Below, piece by piece: positions 14,731 through 22,424 of a stretch of 23,755 nt of DNA. Within the stretch, counting starts at the first letter, position 1. Each line of letters starts with the position of its first letter. The position numbers and the translations under genes are program-made. Under the pieces are notes generated by a model. The model did no database searches and was not told the DNA's origin. It saw only the letters and a list, made by a program, of their open reading frames with translations. Origin of the DNA: JBLHUT01 sp047629975 (GTDB lineage: Bacteria; Pseudomonadota; Alphaproteobacteria; Rhodobacterales; Rhodobacteraceae); contig JBLHUT010000017.1 in the NCBI GenBank assembly GCA_047629975.1, positions 1 to 23,755 of the forward strand. The letters run 5' to 3'.

Positions 14731-15962
14731 TCGCACGGCGGGTTTTGTTGGTAGACGATGACAGTGCAGTGCGGGACGCGCTGGGCCAGACGCTCGAGCT
14801 TGAGGATCTGACGCCGGTTCTGGCGCGCAGCTACATCGAGGCAAAAGACCACATTACCCCCGAATTTCCCGGAATTGTCGTGAGCGACATCCGGATGCCG
14901 GGAAAGGACGGTTTTGCGCTGTTGGATTATGCCCAAGGCGTCGACCCCGATTTGCCGGTCATCTTGTTGACGGGCGAGGGGGATGTGCCGATGGCGGTGC
15001 GCGGGATTTCTGCGGGCGCGTTCGATTTCATTGAAAAGCCCTGCGCCTCCAGAGAGTTTATCGCGGTGGTTGAAAAGGCCCTGCGCGCGCGCGGGCTGGT
15101 GTTGGAAAACAGGGCGCTAAAACAGGCGCTGGCACGCGGGGATGCCGCATCGCGGCTGATTTTCGGCACCTCGACACAGGCCGAGGATTTGCGCAGCCGG
15201 ATTCGCAGCGTTGCACGCACTGCCGCGCAGGTGCTTGTGACGGGGCCGTCGGGGTCGGGGACGTCAAAGGTGGCCGAGGTTATTCACCTGCTGTCACCGG
15301 TTGCATCGCACCCTTACGTCAAACGCTCTGCGGCCGCACTTACCCCCGATACGCTGGGCGAGGCAATTGGGTCCGCCGGAGCCGGGAGCCTCTTTATCGA
15401 TGAAATCGCAGCTCTTGATCCGGCCACGCAACTGGCCTTGCTGGATGCGCTTGATGACGGCACGCAGACCCGTGTTCTGGCGGGCACCTACCGTGATCTG
15501 GCCATCGAAGCTGCCGAAGGGCGGTTTTCCGAGGATCTTTTCTTCAAGCTGGATGTGCTGCGGGTCAGGATCCCGGGGTTGAGCGAGCGCCCCGAGGATA
15601 TACCGGTTCTGTTCCATCATTATGTGGCTCTGGCCAGTGAACAGGCAAACCTGAGTCCGCCCGCCATTACGCCTGCAATCGCGGGGCGTCTGATGGCACA
15701 GGACTGGCCCGGTAATGCGCGTGCCTTGATGAATGCCGCGATGCGTTTTGCGATCGGGTTGGGTGACACCGTGCCCGATTATGACGACCGGGGGCTGGCC
15801 GAGCAGATGGCAGAGGTCGAACGACGGCTGCTGATCGGTGCACTGGAGCGGGCAGGGGGGCGGGCGGCACAAGCGGCGCAGGCTTTGAAACTGCCACGAA
15901 AAACATTCTATGACCGGTTGTCACGGCACGCTTTGCGCCCCGAAGACTACAAGAACGCCTAG
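14727..15962 (+). CDS. dctD: DctD-like response regulator with a degenerate AAA+ domain
   Basis: The regulator has 411 residues. The receiver is intact: acidic pocket D10-D12, phospho-site D54 (VVSDIRMPGKDG), T82 and K104 (IEKP). The central NtrC-type domain is reduced. Walker A reads GPSGSGTS at 173-180, with Thr where the catalytic Lys should be. The GAFTGA loop that contacts sigma-54 is absent, and the sequence goes from KRSAAALTPDTLGEAIGS straight to Walker B SLFIDEIAAL (221-230). The RFSEDLFFKLDVLRVRIPGLSERPEDIPVL stretch is kept. A Fis-type HTH lies at about 370-401. It should still be phosphorylated and bind DNA, but probably cannot remodel sigma-54 polymerase. It is coupled to dctB by ATGA. 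Confidence 0.88.
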   Translation: MIARRVLLVDDDSAVRDALGQTLELEDLTPVLARSYIEAKDHITPEFPGIVVSDIRMPGKDGFALLDYAQGVDPDLPVILLTGEGDVPMAVRGISAGAFDFIEKPCASREFIAVVEKALRARGLVLENRALKQALARGDAASRLIFGTSTQAEDLRSRIRSVARTAAQVLVTGPSGSGTSKVAEVIHLLSPVASHPYVKRSAAALTPDTLGEAIGSAGAGSLFIDEIAALDPATQLALLDALDDGTQTRVLAGTYRDLAIEAAEGRFSEDLFFKLDVLRVRIPGLSERPEDIPVLFHHYVALASEQANLSPPAITPAIAGRLMAQDWPGNARALMNAAMRFAIGLGDTVPDYDDRGLAEQMAEVERRLLIGALERAGGRAAQAAQALKLPRKTFYDRLSRHALRPEDYKNA

Positions 15963-16014
15963 GGTTTCGCGTACATCAAACGTGGCGCTGCGCGCAAAAA
16001 AGGTGACTCGGAAC

Positions 16015-16032
16015 TGTGCGAATTTTCGCACA
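16015..16032. promoter_or_regulatory. Operator-like dyad 1 upstream of dctP
   Basis: Perfect 8-bp arms TGTGCGAA and TTCGCACA are separated by TT. It lies 53 bases after the dctD stop and 217 bases before dctP. It is the probable binding site of the DctD Fis-type domain, paired with dyad 2. Confidence 0.65.
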
Positions 16033-16046
16033 CAATCGCGTGACCT

Positions 16047-16064
16047 TGTGCGAAAGCTCGCACG
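16047..16064. promoter_or_regulatory. Operator-like dyad 2 upstream of dctP
   Basis: The sequence TGTGCGAAAGCTCGCACG has arms GTGCGA / TCGCAC and repeats the left arm of dyad 1. The two sites start 32 bases apart, three helical turns, so two bound dimers would lie on the same face of the DNA. Confidence 0.65.
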
Positions 16065-16248
16065 TTACCACCGCTCTGACGTGGCATTTTTCCCTGTGTA
16101 TCTTTGTAAAGGGTTGTATTTTAACTCTTAAATCTGTTTTTTTTGGATAGCGGAGTTTGCGCTTGGCATCATGTCATGCGCATTGTTTTATGCGCCTTGC
16201 CGGGTCTTTGGACCCTCGCCCATGAAAAAATGTCTGGGAGGACATCAT

Positions 16249-17268
16249 ATGAAATTCGTAACTGCTGCTGCCACCGCTGTGGCGCTGACTCTGACTGCTG
16301 GCACGTCCTTTGCTGCAAGCCATTCCACTGCGGGATGTGACGACGGCGAAATGGTCATCAAGTTCAGCCACGTCACCAACACCGACAAGCACCCCAAGGG
16401 TATCGCGGCAACGTTGTTGCAACAGCGCGTAAACACAGAGATGGACGGCACGGCCTGCATGGAAGTGTTCGCGAACTCCACACTCTACACCGATGAGAAA
16501 GTTCTTGAAGCGATGCTTCAGGGCGATGTGCAACTGGCCGCACCTTCCCTGTCGTTGTTTGAGAAATTCACAAAGAAATTCCGTCTTTTCGACCTACCGT
16601 TCATGTTCAAGAACGTCAATGCTGTGGATGAATTCCAAAGCTCGGATGCGGGACAGGTTCTCAAGGACAGCATGCGCAAGCGTGGCCTTCAGGGGCTCCA
16701 GTTCTGGCACAACGGCATGAAGCAGATGTCCGCAAGCAAGCCGCTTGTGCTGCCGACTGACGCTGCTGGTCTGAAATTCCGCGTTCAGCCGTCCGACGTG
16801 CTGGTTGCGCAGATGGAAGCCATCGGTGGTTCGCCCCAGAAAATGGCCTTTTCCGAAGTCTACGGTGCGCTTCAGCAAGGTGTTGTTGACGGACAGGAAA
16901 ACACATGGTCCAACATCTATGGTCGTAAGTTTTTCGAGGTTCAGGACGGTGTGACCGAAACCAACCACGGCATCATCGACTATCTTGTTGTGGCCAGTGT
17001 CGATTGGCTTGACAGCCTCGAGGCAGACACCCGTGACCAGTTCCTGACGATCCTGCGCGAAGTAACAGAACTGCGCAACGGCGAGAGCACACGCGTCAAC
17101 GAAGAAGCCAAAGCAGCAATCATTGCAGCCGGTGGTACGGTCCGGTCCCTTGACGCCGATCAGCGTGCAGCCTGGGTTGCCGCGATGAAGCCTGTCTGGA
17201 TCCAGTTCGAAGGCGATGTCGGCACCGAGTCCATCGATGCCGCACAAGTGATCAACGCCAAGCACTAA
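16249..17268 (+). CDS. dctP: TRAP transporter solute-binding protein DctP
   Basis: This 339-residue periplasmic receptor captures dicarboxylates for the DctQM permease. Residues 1-23 are a signal peptide (MKFVTAAATAVALTLTAGTSFAA). The mature protein has MVIKFSHVTNTDKHPKG (35-51), the QGDVQLAAPSLSLFEKF segment, and the signature LKFRVQPSDVLVAQMEAIGGSPQKMAFSEVYGALQQGVVDGQENTW. Within it R178 should bind the substrate carboxylate. ATG 16249 is chosen for the strong GGGAGGA site at 16236-16242 and the signal peptide; an in-frame upstream extension is not supported. A strong hairpin follows the gene, which would let DctP be made in excess of the membrane subunits. The exact substrate is inferred from the neighbouring dctBD. 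Confidence 0.93.
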   Translation: MKFVTAAATAVALTLTAGTSFAASHSTAGCDDGEMVIKFSHVTNTDKHPKGIAATLLQQRVNTEMDGTACMEVFANSTLYTDEKVLEAMLQGDVQLAAPSLSLFEKFTKKFRLFDLPFMFKNVNAVDEFQSSDAGQVLKDSMRKRGLQGLQFWHNGMKQMSASKPLVLPTDAAGLKFRVQPSDVLVAQMEAIGGSPQKMAFSEVYGALQQGVVDGQENTWSNIYGRKFFEVQDGVTETNHGIIDYLVVASVDWLDSLEADTRDQFLTILREVTELRNGESTRVNEEAKAAIIAAGGTVRSLDADQRAAWVAAMKPVWIQFEGDVGTESIDAAQVINAKH

Positions 17269-17284
17269 GCGCCCGATGGCGCAC

Positions 17285-17316
17285 ATCAGGGCGGGCCTTG
17301 TGCCCGCCCTGATTTT
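17285..17316 (+). terminator. Strong intercistronic hairpin between dctP and dctQ
   Basis: A perfect 12-bp stem ATCAGGGCGGGC / GCCCGCCCTGAT (17285-17296, 17302-17313) with a CTTGT loop is followed by TTTTGG. The T tail is short, so it probably terminates only part of the transcripts and protects the dctP mRNA end. Confidence 0.75.
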
Positions 17317-17422
17317 GGAATGACCCGCTGTCAAAGCCGTTTTTTGCTTTCAACAGTGGTCCGCTCGCGCAACGCGAGCCCGGAAAACCAACCAATCAGT
17401 CATTACAGGGTGGGGCCATGCC

Positions 17423-18088
17423 ATGACAAACGACAGTTCCTTTGGGGACAGGATCGAGGAAACTCTGATCTCTTCCCTGCTCGGGATGATGACACTTCTG
17501 ACCTTTGCGAATGTCGTCGCGCGATATGTTTTCAATTCGAATATCCTGTGGGCGCTTGAACTGACGGTGTTCATGTTCGGCTGGCTGGTGCTGCTGGGCG
17601 CATCCTATGCGGTGAAAAAGGGCACGCATCTGGGAGTTGATGCCGTGCTGGTGCTGGTGTCGCGCGACACGCGCCGGATTTTGGCGCTGATCTCTGTGGC
17701 GGCCTGTCTTGTGTTCACGCTTTTGCTGCTCAAGGGATCATGGGATTATTGGGCAAACTTTGCCAACCTTCCGCAAACGACCGGTCGCTGGTTCCCGACG
17801 GGCTTCGAAGAGAGTTTCCGCGGGCGGGGCTGGTATGAAACCCAGGACGTTCCTGTGCCGTTTTTCCTGACCTTCCTTGAAGGGATGTTCAACGAAGGCG
17901 AAGAATATGAAAAACTTCCCAAGCTTATCCCGTACTTTGTGATGCCGTTATCCATGAGCCTGATCCTGTTCCGCTTCATTCAGGCCGCTTTCCGGATCTG
18001 GCACGGCGATATTGACCGCTTGGTGGCGAGCCACGAAGCCGAAGACGAAATCGAAGAAGCGGCCGCGCGTGCCGAGGGGAAAATATAA
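17423..18088 (+). CDS. dctQ: TRAP transporter small membrane subunit DctQ
   Basis: The protein has 221 residues and four predicted membrane helices: about 12-36 (with TLLTFANVVARYVFN, a DctQ signature), 44-62, 87-106 and 170-190. The motif NILWALELTVFMFGWLVLLGASYAVKKGTHLGVD (40-73) is typical. A loop of roughly 60 residues between helices 3 and 4 makes it longer than the smallest members, which is seen in a subset of DctQ proteins. The C-terminus is acidic (EAEDEIEEAAARAEG). It scaffolds the large subunit. The stop is directly followed by the dctM ATG with no spacer, so translation is likely coupled. Confidence 0.92.
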   Translation: MTNDSSFGDRIEETLISSLLGMMTLLTFANVVARYVFNSNILWALELTVFMFGWLVLLGASYAVKKGTHLGVDAVLVLVSRDTRRILALISVAACLVFTLLLLKGSWDYWANFANLPQTTGRWFPTGFEESFRGRGWYETQDVPVPFFLTFLEGMFNEGEEYEKLPKLIPYFVMPLSMSLILFRFIQAAFRIWHGDIDRLVASHEAEDEIEEAAARAEGKI

Positions 18089-19483
18089 ATGGAAGTCGCT
18101 CTGCTTTTTGTGATGGTCGTGGCCTTTCTGATGATCGGCGTGCCGATTGCGGTATCGCTTGGCCTCAGTTCGATCATGTTTCTCCTGTGGTTTTCGGACA
18201 GCTCGCTTGCGTCGGTTGCCCAAACCATCTTTTCGGCCTTTGAGGGGCACTTCACCCTTTTGGCGATCCCGTTTTTCATTCTTGCGTCAAGTTTTATGTC
18301 GACTGGCGGCGTGGCGCAGCGGATCATCCGTTTTTCCATTGCCTGTGTGGGGCATTTTCGCGGCGGGCTCGCGATTGCGGGTGTGTTTGCCTGTATGATG
18401 TTTGCGGCCCTGTCAGGCTCCTCTCCGGCAACGGTTGTGGCCATCGGCTCGATCGTGATCGCGGCGATGACGCAGGCAGGCTATACCAAGGAATTCGCAG
18501 CCGGTGTGATCTGTAACGCGGGCACGCTTGGCATTCTGATCCCGCCGTCCATCGTGATGGTGGTCTATGCCGCCGCCGTCGATGTGTCGGTCGGCCGGAT
18601 GTTCCTTGCCGGTGTGATCCCCGGTCTGATGGCCGGTGTCATGCTGATGATCGCGATCTATATCTTTGCGCGGATCAAAAACATGCCAAAGGGCCAGTGG
18701 GCCGGTTGGGGCGAAGTCGCTGGGTCGTTCAGGGACGCGGTTTGGGGCCTGTTGCTGATTGTGATCATCATGGTCGGTATTTATGGCATTCCGGGTGTTA
18801 CCGGGGCAATCTTTACACCGACCGAAGCGGCCGCTGTCGCGGCGGTGTATTCCTTTATCGTGGCGTTGTTCGTTTACCGCGATATGGGGCCGCTTGCCGC
18901 GCGTGAGGGGCAGGCCAAGAAAAGCCTGTTCCGGCGTCCTGACGCGCTGGTCACGGCGTTTTTCCACAGAGACACCCAGAGAACACTTCTGGATGCCGGC
19001 AAGCTGACCGTTACATTGATGTTCGTGATCGCGAACGCCTTGTTACTCAAGCACGTGCTGACCGATGAACAGGTCCCCCAGCATATCGCGGAGGCGATGC
19101 TTTCGGCGGGCTTTGGCAAGATCATGTTCCTTGTTATCGTGAACGTCATCTTGCTGATCGGGGGCCAGTTCATGGAGCCGTCGGGCCTGTTGGTTATCGT
19201 GGCGCCTTTGGTCTTTCCGATTGCTATCGAGCTTGGTGTCGATCCGATCCATCTTGGCATCATCATGGTGGTGAACATGGAAATCGGTATGATCACTCCG
19301 CCGGTGGGTCTGAACCTGTTTGTCACTTCCGGAGTTGCGAAGATGCCGATGATGGCGGTTGTCCGCGCGGCCTTCCCATTCTTGATGGTGTTGTTCGTGT
19401 TCTTGATCATCGTAACTTATGTGCCGGCGATCTCGACATTCCTGCCCAATGCTTTGATGGGGCCGGAGTTGGTTATCAACTAG
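18089..19483 (+). CDS. dctM: TRAP transporter large membrane subunit DctM
   Basis: This 464-residue protein has about 11-12 membrane helices and forms the sodium-coupled transport channel of the DctPQM system. Family hallmarks are FLMIGVPIAVSLGLSS (13-28), FAALSGSSPATVVAIGSIV, GTLGILIPPSIVMVVYAA, IFTPTEAAAVAAVYSFIVAL and MEIGMITPPVGLNLFVTSGVA. A GAGGGG-type ribosome site lies within the end of dctQ. Length is slightly above the usual 425-440 because of a cytoplasmic loop around 270-300. A strong terminator follows. Confidence 0.94.
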   Translation: MEVALLFVMVVAFLMIGVPIAVSLGLSSIMFLLWFSDSSLASVAQTIFSAFEGHFTLLAIPFFILASSFMSTGGVAQRIIRFSIACVGHFRGGLAIAGVFACMMFAALSGSSPATVVAIGSIVIAAMTQAGYTKEFAAGVICNAGTLGILIPPSIVMVVYAAAVDVSVGRMFLAGVIPGLMAGVMLMIAIYIFARIKNMPKGQWAGWGEVAGSFRDAVWGLLLIVIIMVGIYGIPGVTGAIFTPTEAAAVAAVYSFIVALFVYRDMGPLAAREGQAKKSLFRRPDALVTAFFHRDTQRTLLDAGKLTVTLMFVIANALLLKHVLTDEQVPQHIAEAMLSAGFGKIMFLVIVNVILLIGGQFMEPSGLLVIVAPLVFPIAIELGVDPIHLGIIMVVNMEIGMITPPVGLNLFVTSGVAKMPMMAVVRAAFPFLMVLFVFLIIVTYVPAISTFLPNALMGPELVIN

Positions 19484-19502
19484 GCAATAGCCTTTTGCAT
19501 CT

Positions 19503-19543
19503 GCCGCGCAGAGATCATGTTGTGGTCTTTGCGCGGCTTTTTT
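19503..19543 (+). terminator. Rho-independent terminator of the dct operon
   Basis: The stem GCCGCGCA / TGCGCGGC (19503-19510, 19530-19537) is followed by six Ts. It lies 20 bases after the dctM stop and ends the plus-strand operon. Confidence 0.88.
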
Positions 19544-19808
19544 GTGAGCGGATATCATGGACGCCGGGACGTCTGGAACATGACCACTTAAACACAACGC
19601 TAAGTCGCCGGCTTGGGTTGGGCATGGCGCAAGCCCGCGCCTGACACATTGTGCTTCAACGCGCTGTTTGTTGTTGCGGCCCTGTAGGTGGCAGCGCAAC
19701 AGCGGCGTGCTCCCGCCCAAATACCGCCTTGGCGGATTTGGTTGGGCCGGGCAGGCACGCTTTGCGTGCCTGCGGTCGCTCTGCTTCATTTGGTGTTTCG
19801 GGAAAGGC
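19544..19808. other. Intergenic region between convergent dctM and tpiA
   Basis: No plausible gene is seen in these 265 bases. They hold two inverted repeats: CCGCC-TT-GGCGG at 19724-19735 and a perfect 10-bp stem GCAGGCACGC-TTT-GCGTGCCTGC at 19751-19773. The latter lies 36 bases past the tpiA stop and may end its transcript on the minus strand, although it lacks a T run. Confidence 0.55.
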
Positions 19809-20564
19809 TCAGGTGGTTTGACTGGCTTCCAACGCGCACACGATACCGGAGAAATCCTGGGCCTTCAGGCTTGCGCCGCCGACAAGTGCCCCGTCCACGT
19901 TATCGATTGCGAATATCTCGGGGGCGTTCGAAGGCTTTACCGACCCGCCATAAAGCAGCCGCACGCCGTCTGCGGTTGCGGCACCGAAACGTTTTGCCAG
20001 TCGGGCGCGCATAAAATCGTGCACCTCTGAAATATCGTCGGCTTCGGCTGTCCGGCCTGTGCCGATCGCCCAGACAGGTTCATAGGCCACCACAAGTGTG
20101 TTCGCCTTTGCGCCTGAGGGGACCGAGGCTTCGAGCTGTTTGGAGATCACATCAAGTGTTTGGTCATCATCGCGCTGCTGTGCTGTTTCACCCACGCAGA
20201 CGATTGCGACAAGTCCGGCATCCCATGCGGCGCTGACCTTTGCACGGATGTCTGCGTTTTGCTCTGCGTGGTCCGCACGACGTTCGGAATGTCCGAGGAT
20301 CACATAGCTTGCGCCGGCATCGGCCAGCATCTGCGCAGATGTATCGCCCGTATGCGCGCCATTTACGTTTGCATGGCAATCCTGCCCACCGGTTTGAAGG
20401 GCGGCTCCGGCTGAATCCGACAGGGCGGCAAGCAGTGTCGCTGGCGGGCATATCAGGATATCAACTGACGATGTCGGGTGACGCATGCTCAGGCTGTCGG
20501 TCTCTGCCAAAGCAGCCTTAAGCCCGTTCATCTTCCAGTTTCCAGCGGCTAGTTTCCGGCGCAT
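19809..20564 (-). CDS. tpiA: Triose-phosphate isomerase
   Basis: The 251-residue glycolytic TIM-barrel enzyme interconverts dihydroxyacetone phosphate and glyceraldehyde 3-phosphate. The active-site residues are present: N9 and K11 in AGNWKMNG, H92 in ILGHSERR, and catalytic E162 in AYEPVWAIGTG. The phosphate-binding GGSVKPSN and GALVGGASL loops are also seen. Length is normal. The ATG at 20564 has a strong AAGGAG site about 7 bases upstream, which overlaps one arm of an inverted repeat (20574-20593). It lies alone between the dct terminator and the Fe-S carrier gene on the same strand. Confidence 0.96.
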   Translation of the reverse strand: MRRKLAAGNWKMNGLKAALAETDSLSMRHPTSSVDILICPPATLLAALSDSAGAALQTGGQDCHANVNGAHTGDTSAQMLADAGASYVILGHSERRADHAEQNADIRAKVSAAWDAGLVAIVCVGETAQQRDDDQTLDVISKQLEASVPSGAKANTLVVAYEPVWAIGTGRTAEADDISEVHDFMRARLAKRFGAATADGVRLLYGGSVKPSNAPEIFAIDNVDGALVGGASLKAQDFSGIVCALEASQTT

Positions 20565-20573
20565 GCCAACACT

Positions 20574-20593
20574 CCTTCATTCGTTCATGAAGG
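20574..20593 (-). promoter_or_regulatory. Inverted repeat overlapping the tpiA ribosome-binding site
   Basis: On the minus strand CCTTCAT (20593-20587), a six-base loop, then ATGAAGG (20580-20574) form a 7-bp stem whose second arm includes part of the AAGGAG site for tpiA. Folding would hide the site. Confidence 0.45.
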
Positions 20594-20616
20594 GTTGACG
20601 TGCACAGGCGACAGCG

Positions 20617-20991
20617 TCAAGCGGAAGCAGCCCCTGCGACGATATTTTCGTCAAACTTAATCGACTCGCCACAACCACAGGCATCGACAACATTCGGGTT
20701 GCGGAATTTGAAGCCCGCCTCGAGCAGACTTACTTCGTAGTCGATTTCAGTGCCAAAGAGAAACATCTGCGCCATCGGAGCGATCATGACCCGCGCCCCG
20801 TCTACCTCGACGACCTCGTCGTGCGGATCAACCTCGGTGACGTAGTCCATGGTGTATTCCATGCCGGCACAGCCGCCCTTTTTAATCCCGATGCGCAGGC
20901 CCTGATGGCCGTCCTTGCGCATCAGTTTTGCGATCTGGGCTGCAGCGTTGGTCGTGATTGAAACTGCCTGTTTTCCGGGGATGCCGAACAT
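20617..20991 (-). CDS. A-type iron-sulfur cluster carrier (IscA/SufA/HesB family)
   Basis: This 124-residue protein carries Fe-S clusters to apo-enzymes. The three conserved cysteines are C41 (KKGGCAGMEY) and C105, C107 (DACGCGES). SITTNAAAQIAKLM near the N-terminus and LRIGIKKGGCAG are family signatures, and EIDYEVSLLEAGFKFRNPN precedes the CxC. ATG 20991 is chosen because an AAGGAG site lies 7-8 bases upstream; an in-frame extension to 21018 lacks one. The SufT-like gene is directly upstream on the same strand, so the two likely form an Fe-S assembly unit apart from a main suf operon, which is not in this window. Confidence 0.93.
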   Translation of the reverse strand: MFGIPGKQAVSITTNAAAQIAKLMRKDGHQGLRIGIKKGGCAGMEYTMDYVTEVDPHDEVVEVDGARVMIAPMAQMFLFGTEIDYEVSLLEAGFKFRNPNVVDACGCGESIKFDENIVAGAASA

Positions 20992-21078
20992 GGATCTACT
21001 CCTTGGATACTCCTGCAAAGGTAGGAGCTTGCGCCCTTGAACTCAAGGGGCGAAAGAAAATTGCACCAATGGCCGGAC

Positions 21079-21450
21079 TTACATAAAGCCCAGTTCCAGC
21101 CGTGCCTCGTCGCTCATCATGTCCATCCCCCAGGGTGGATCCCAAGTGATTTCGACTTCGACCTGCTTGATGCCTGCGACGGGTTCAATTGCATCTGCAA
21201 GCCAGCCGGGCATTTCACCGGCGACCGGACAACCGGGCGCCGTCAGCGTCATAACGACCCCGACTTCGTTCTCGGGACTGATGTCGATCGTGTAGACAAG
21301 GCCAAGATCGTAGATGTTTACAGGAATTTCGGGGTCATACACCGAGCGGCACGCCTCGACGACAGAGTCGTAAAGCGGATGGTCCGTGCTGGACGGGCGG
21401 ATAAGGGGCGCGCCCTCCATCGGTGTTTCGGTCTTTTGGTCGGAAGCCAT
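21079..21450 (-). CDS. sufT: SufT-like Fe-S assembly protein (MIP18/DUF59 family)
   Basis: The 123-residue protein has the MIP18 signature DPEIPVNIYDLGLVYTIDI (39-57), then VGVVMTLTAPGCPVAGEMP (63-81) with the conserved C74 and VEVEITWDPPWGMDMMSDEARLELG. The TWDPPW segment is typical of the SufT/PaaD branch. These proteins help mature Fe-S proteins. It has an AGAGGGCG site just before its ATG. An 87-base gap separates it from the A-type carrier. The symbol is by family resemblance; PaaD-like function cannot be excluded, but no phenylacetate genes are nearby. Confidence 0.88.
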   Translation of the reverse strand: MASDQKTETPMEGAPLIRPSSTDHPLYDSVVEACRSVYDPEIPVNIYDLGLVYTIDISPENEVGVVMTLTAPGCPVAGEMPGWLADAIEPVAGIKQVEVEITWDPPWGMDMMSDEARLELGFM

Positions 21451-21720
21451 ATCGCCCTCTTACTAATTTAGTCAGAAAATAGGCGTCATCACTGCGGGCG
21501 TAAAGGGGAAGCAGTGCATTTGCATTCATTTATACGAAAAAGTGTTGTCCGGGTGCCCGAAAATGACCCGCCGGTAGCCTTGATCGCCCGAAATGCGAAG
21601 ACGGCAATCATCCGATCGCGACGCGCTGCGGGGTGTGCCGTGCTCACGGCGCACGGATGCGCGGCAAAATCTTCCGGAAGGGGCGGGGGTGGCTGTCGGG
21701 GGAGCATGCCTTCAGCCGTA

Positions 21721-21951
21721 TCAGAGCGCCAATCGTGCGGCGCGTCCGCCACGGCGCTTTTGCAAGCGCGGTGCGCGCTCGGGCAGGGTCTGCATCACTG
21801 CTTTGCGCGCCTCGGTGCTCATCCGGCTCCAGGCGGTAATCTCGTCGATGGTGCGCAGGCACCCTGTACAAATCCGCTCGGCGGGGTGGATGATGCACAG
21901 CTTGATGCAGGGGCTGTCCAGCTCCGGTCGCTTCCAGATATCGTCGCTCAT
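21721..21951 (-). CDS. DUF1289 family small cysteine-rich protein
   Basis: The 76-residue protein has four cysteines, C15, C19, C28 and C31, in SPCIKLCIIHPAERICTGCLRTIDEITAW. This is the DUF1289 signature, which looks like a Zn or Fe-S binding knuckle. The C-terminus is basic (PRLQKRRGGRAARLAL), suggesting contact with nucleic acid or another acidic partner. Its function is unknown. Its ATG overlaps the ruvX stop (ATGA at 21951-21948), so it is translated from the ccmI-ruvX mRNA. About 270 bases without a convincing gene separate its stop from sufT. Confidence 0.88.
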   Translation of the reverse strand: MSDDIWKRPELDSPCIKLCIIHPAERICTGCLRTIDEITAWSRMSTEARKAVMQTLPERAPRLQKRRGGRAARLAL

Positions 21952-22424
21952 GTGTTGGCCCTCATAAATCGCAGCCTGTCCAGTGCGCCTTGCAGGATAT
22001 ACCCTGCGGCGACGTGATCTATGACCTCGGCGCGACGTTTTCGTGACGTATCCGCCTCAAGCAACGCTTTTTCGGCCGCCACTGTCGAAAGTCGTTCGTC
22101 CCAGAACGAAATCGGCAGGTCGGTCAGTTTTTCAAGGTTGCGCGCAAAAGCACGGGTTGACTGGCATCTTGGTCCTTCGCTGCCGTCCATGTTGCGTGGC
22201 AACCCCAGAACAATGCCACCAAGCGTGCGCAACGTTGCAATCTCCAAAAGGCGCGCGGCATCCAGCCCGAACTTCTTGCGCCGAATCGTTTCAAGCGGGC
22301 TGGCCACCGACAGCAAGCGGTCCGAGACGGCAACCCCGATGGTGACCGTTCCAAGGTCAAGACCGGCAATCGCGTGATGCGGCGGGACAAGGGAGGCGAA
22401 TTCCTCCATCGTATCGACGATCAT
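21948..22424 (-). CDS. ruvX: Holliday junction resolvase-like RNase RuvX (YqgF)
   Basis: The 158-residue RNase H-like nuclease shows D23 in AGLDLGTVTIGVAVSD, the GIVLGLPRNMDGSEGPRC loop (70-87), E110 in FWDERLSTVAAEKALLE and D136 in EVIDHVAAGYILQ. These are the expected catalytic acids. In other bacteria the family acts in 16S rRNA 5'-end maturation and possibly recombination. ATG 22424 overlaps the ccmI stop (ATGA), which decides the start; the longer frame to 22568 lies inside ccmI. The N-terminal 15 residues are a small extension. Confidence 0.92.
   Translation of the reverse strand: MIVDTMEEFASLVPPHHAIAGLDLGTVTIGVAVSDRLLSVASPLETIRRKKFGLDAARLLEIATLRTLGGIVLGLPRNMDGSEGPRCQSTRAFARNLEKLTDLPISFWDERLSTVAAEKALLEADTSRKRRAEVIDHVAAGYILQGALDRLRFMRANT

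Noticed and set aside
16082..16096. Possible sigma-54 promoter TGGCATTTTTCCCTG upstream of dctP
   Set aside because: The -24 half is fair, but the two bases at the -12 position are TG instead of GC.
16163..16180. Possible sigma-54 promoter TTGGCATCATGTCATGCG upstream of dctP
   Set aside because: GG and GC are 11 bases apart, whereas sigma-54 needs 10.
21489..21752. 87-codon minus-strand frame after the DUF1289 gene
   Set aside because: Low-complexity Pro/Arg-rich translation, no ribosome site, and it starts inside DUF1289. The stretch is treated as intergenic.
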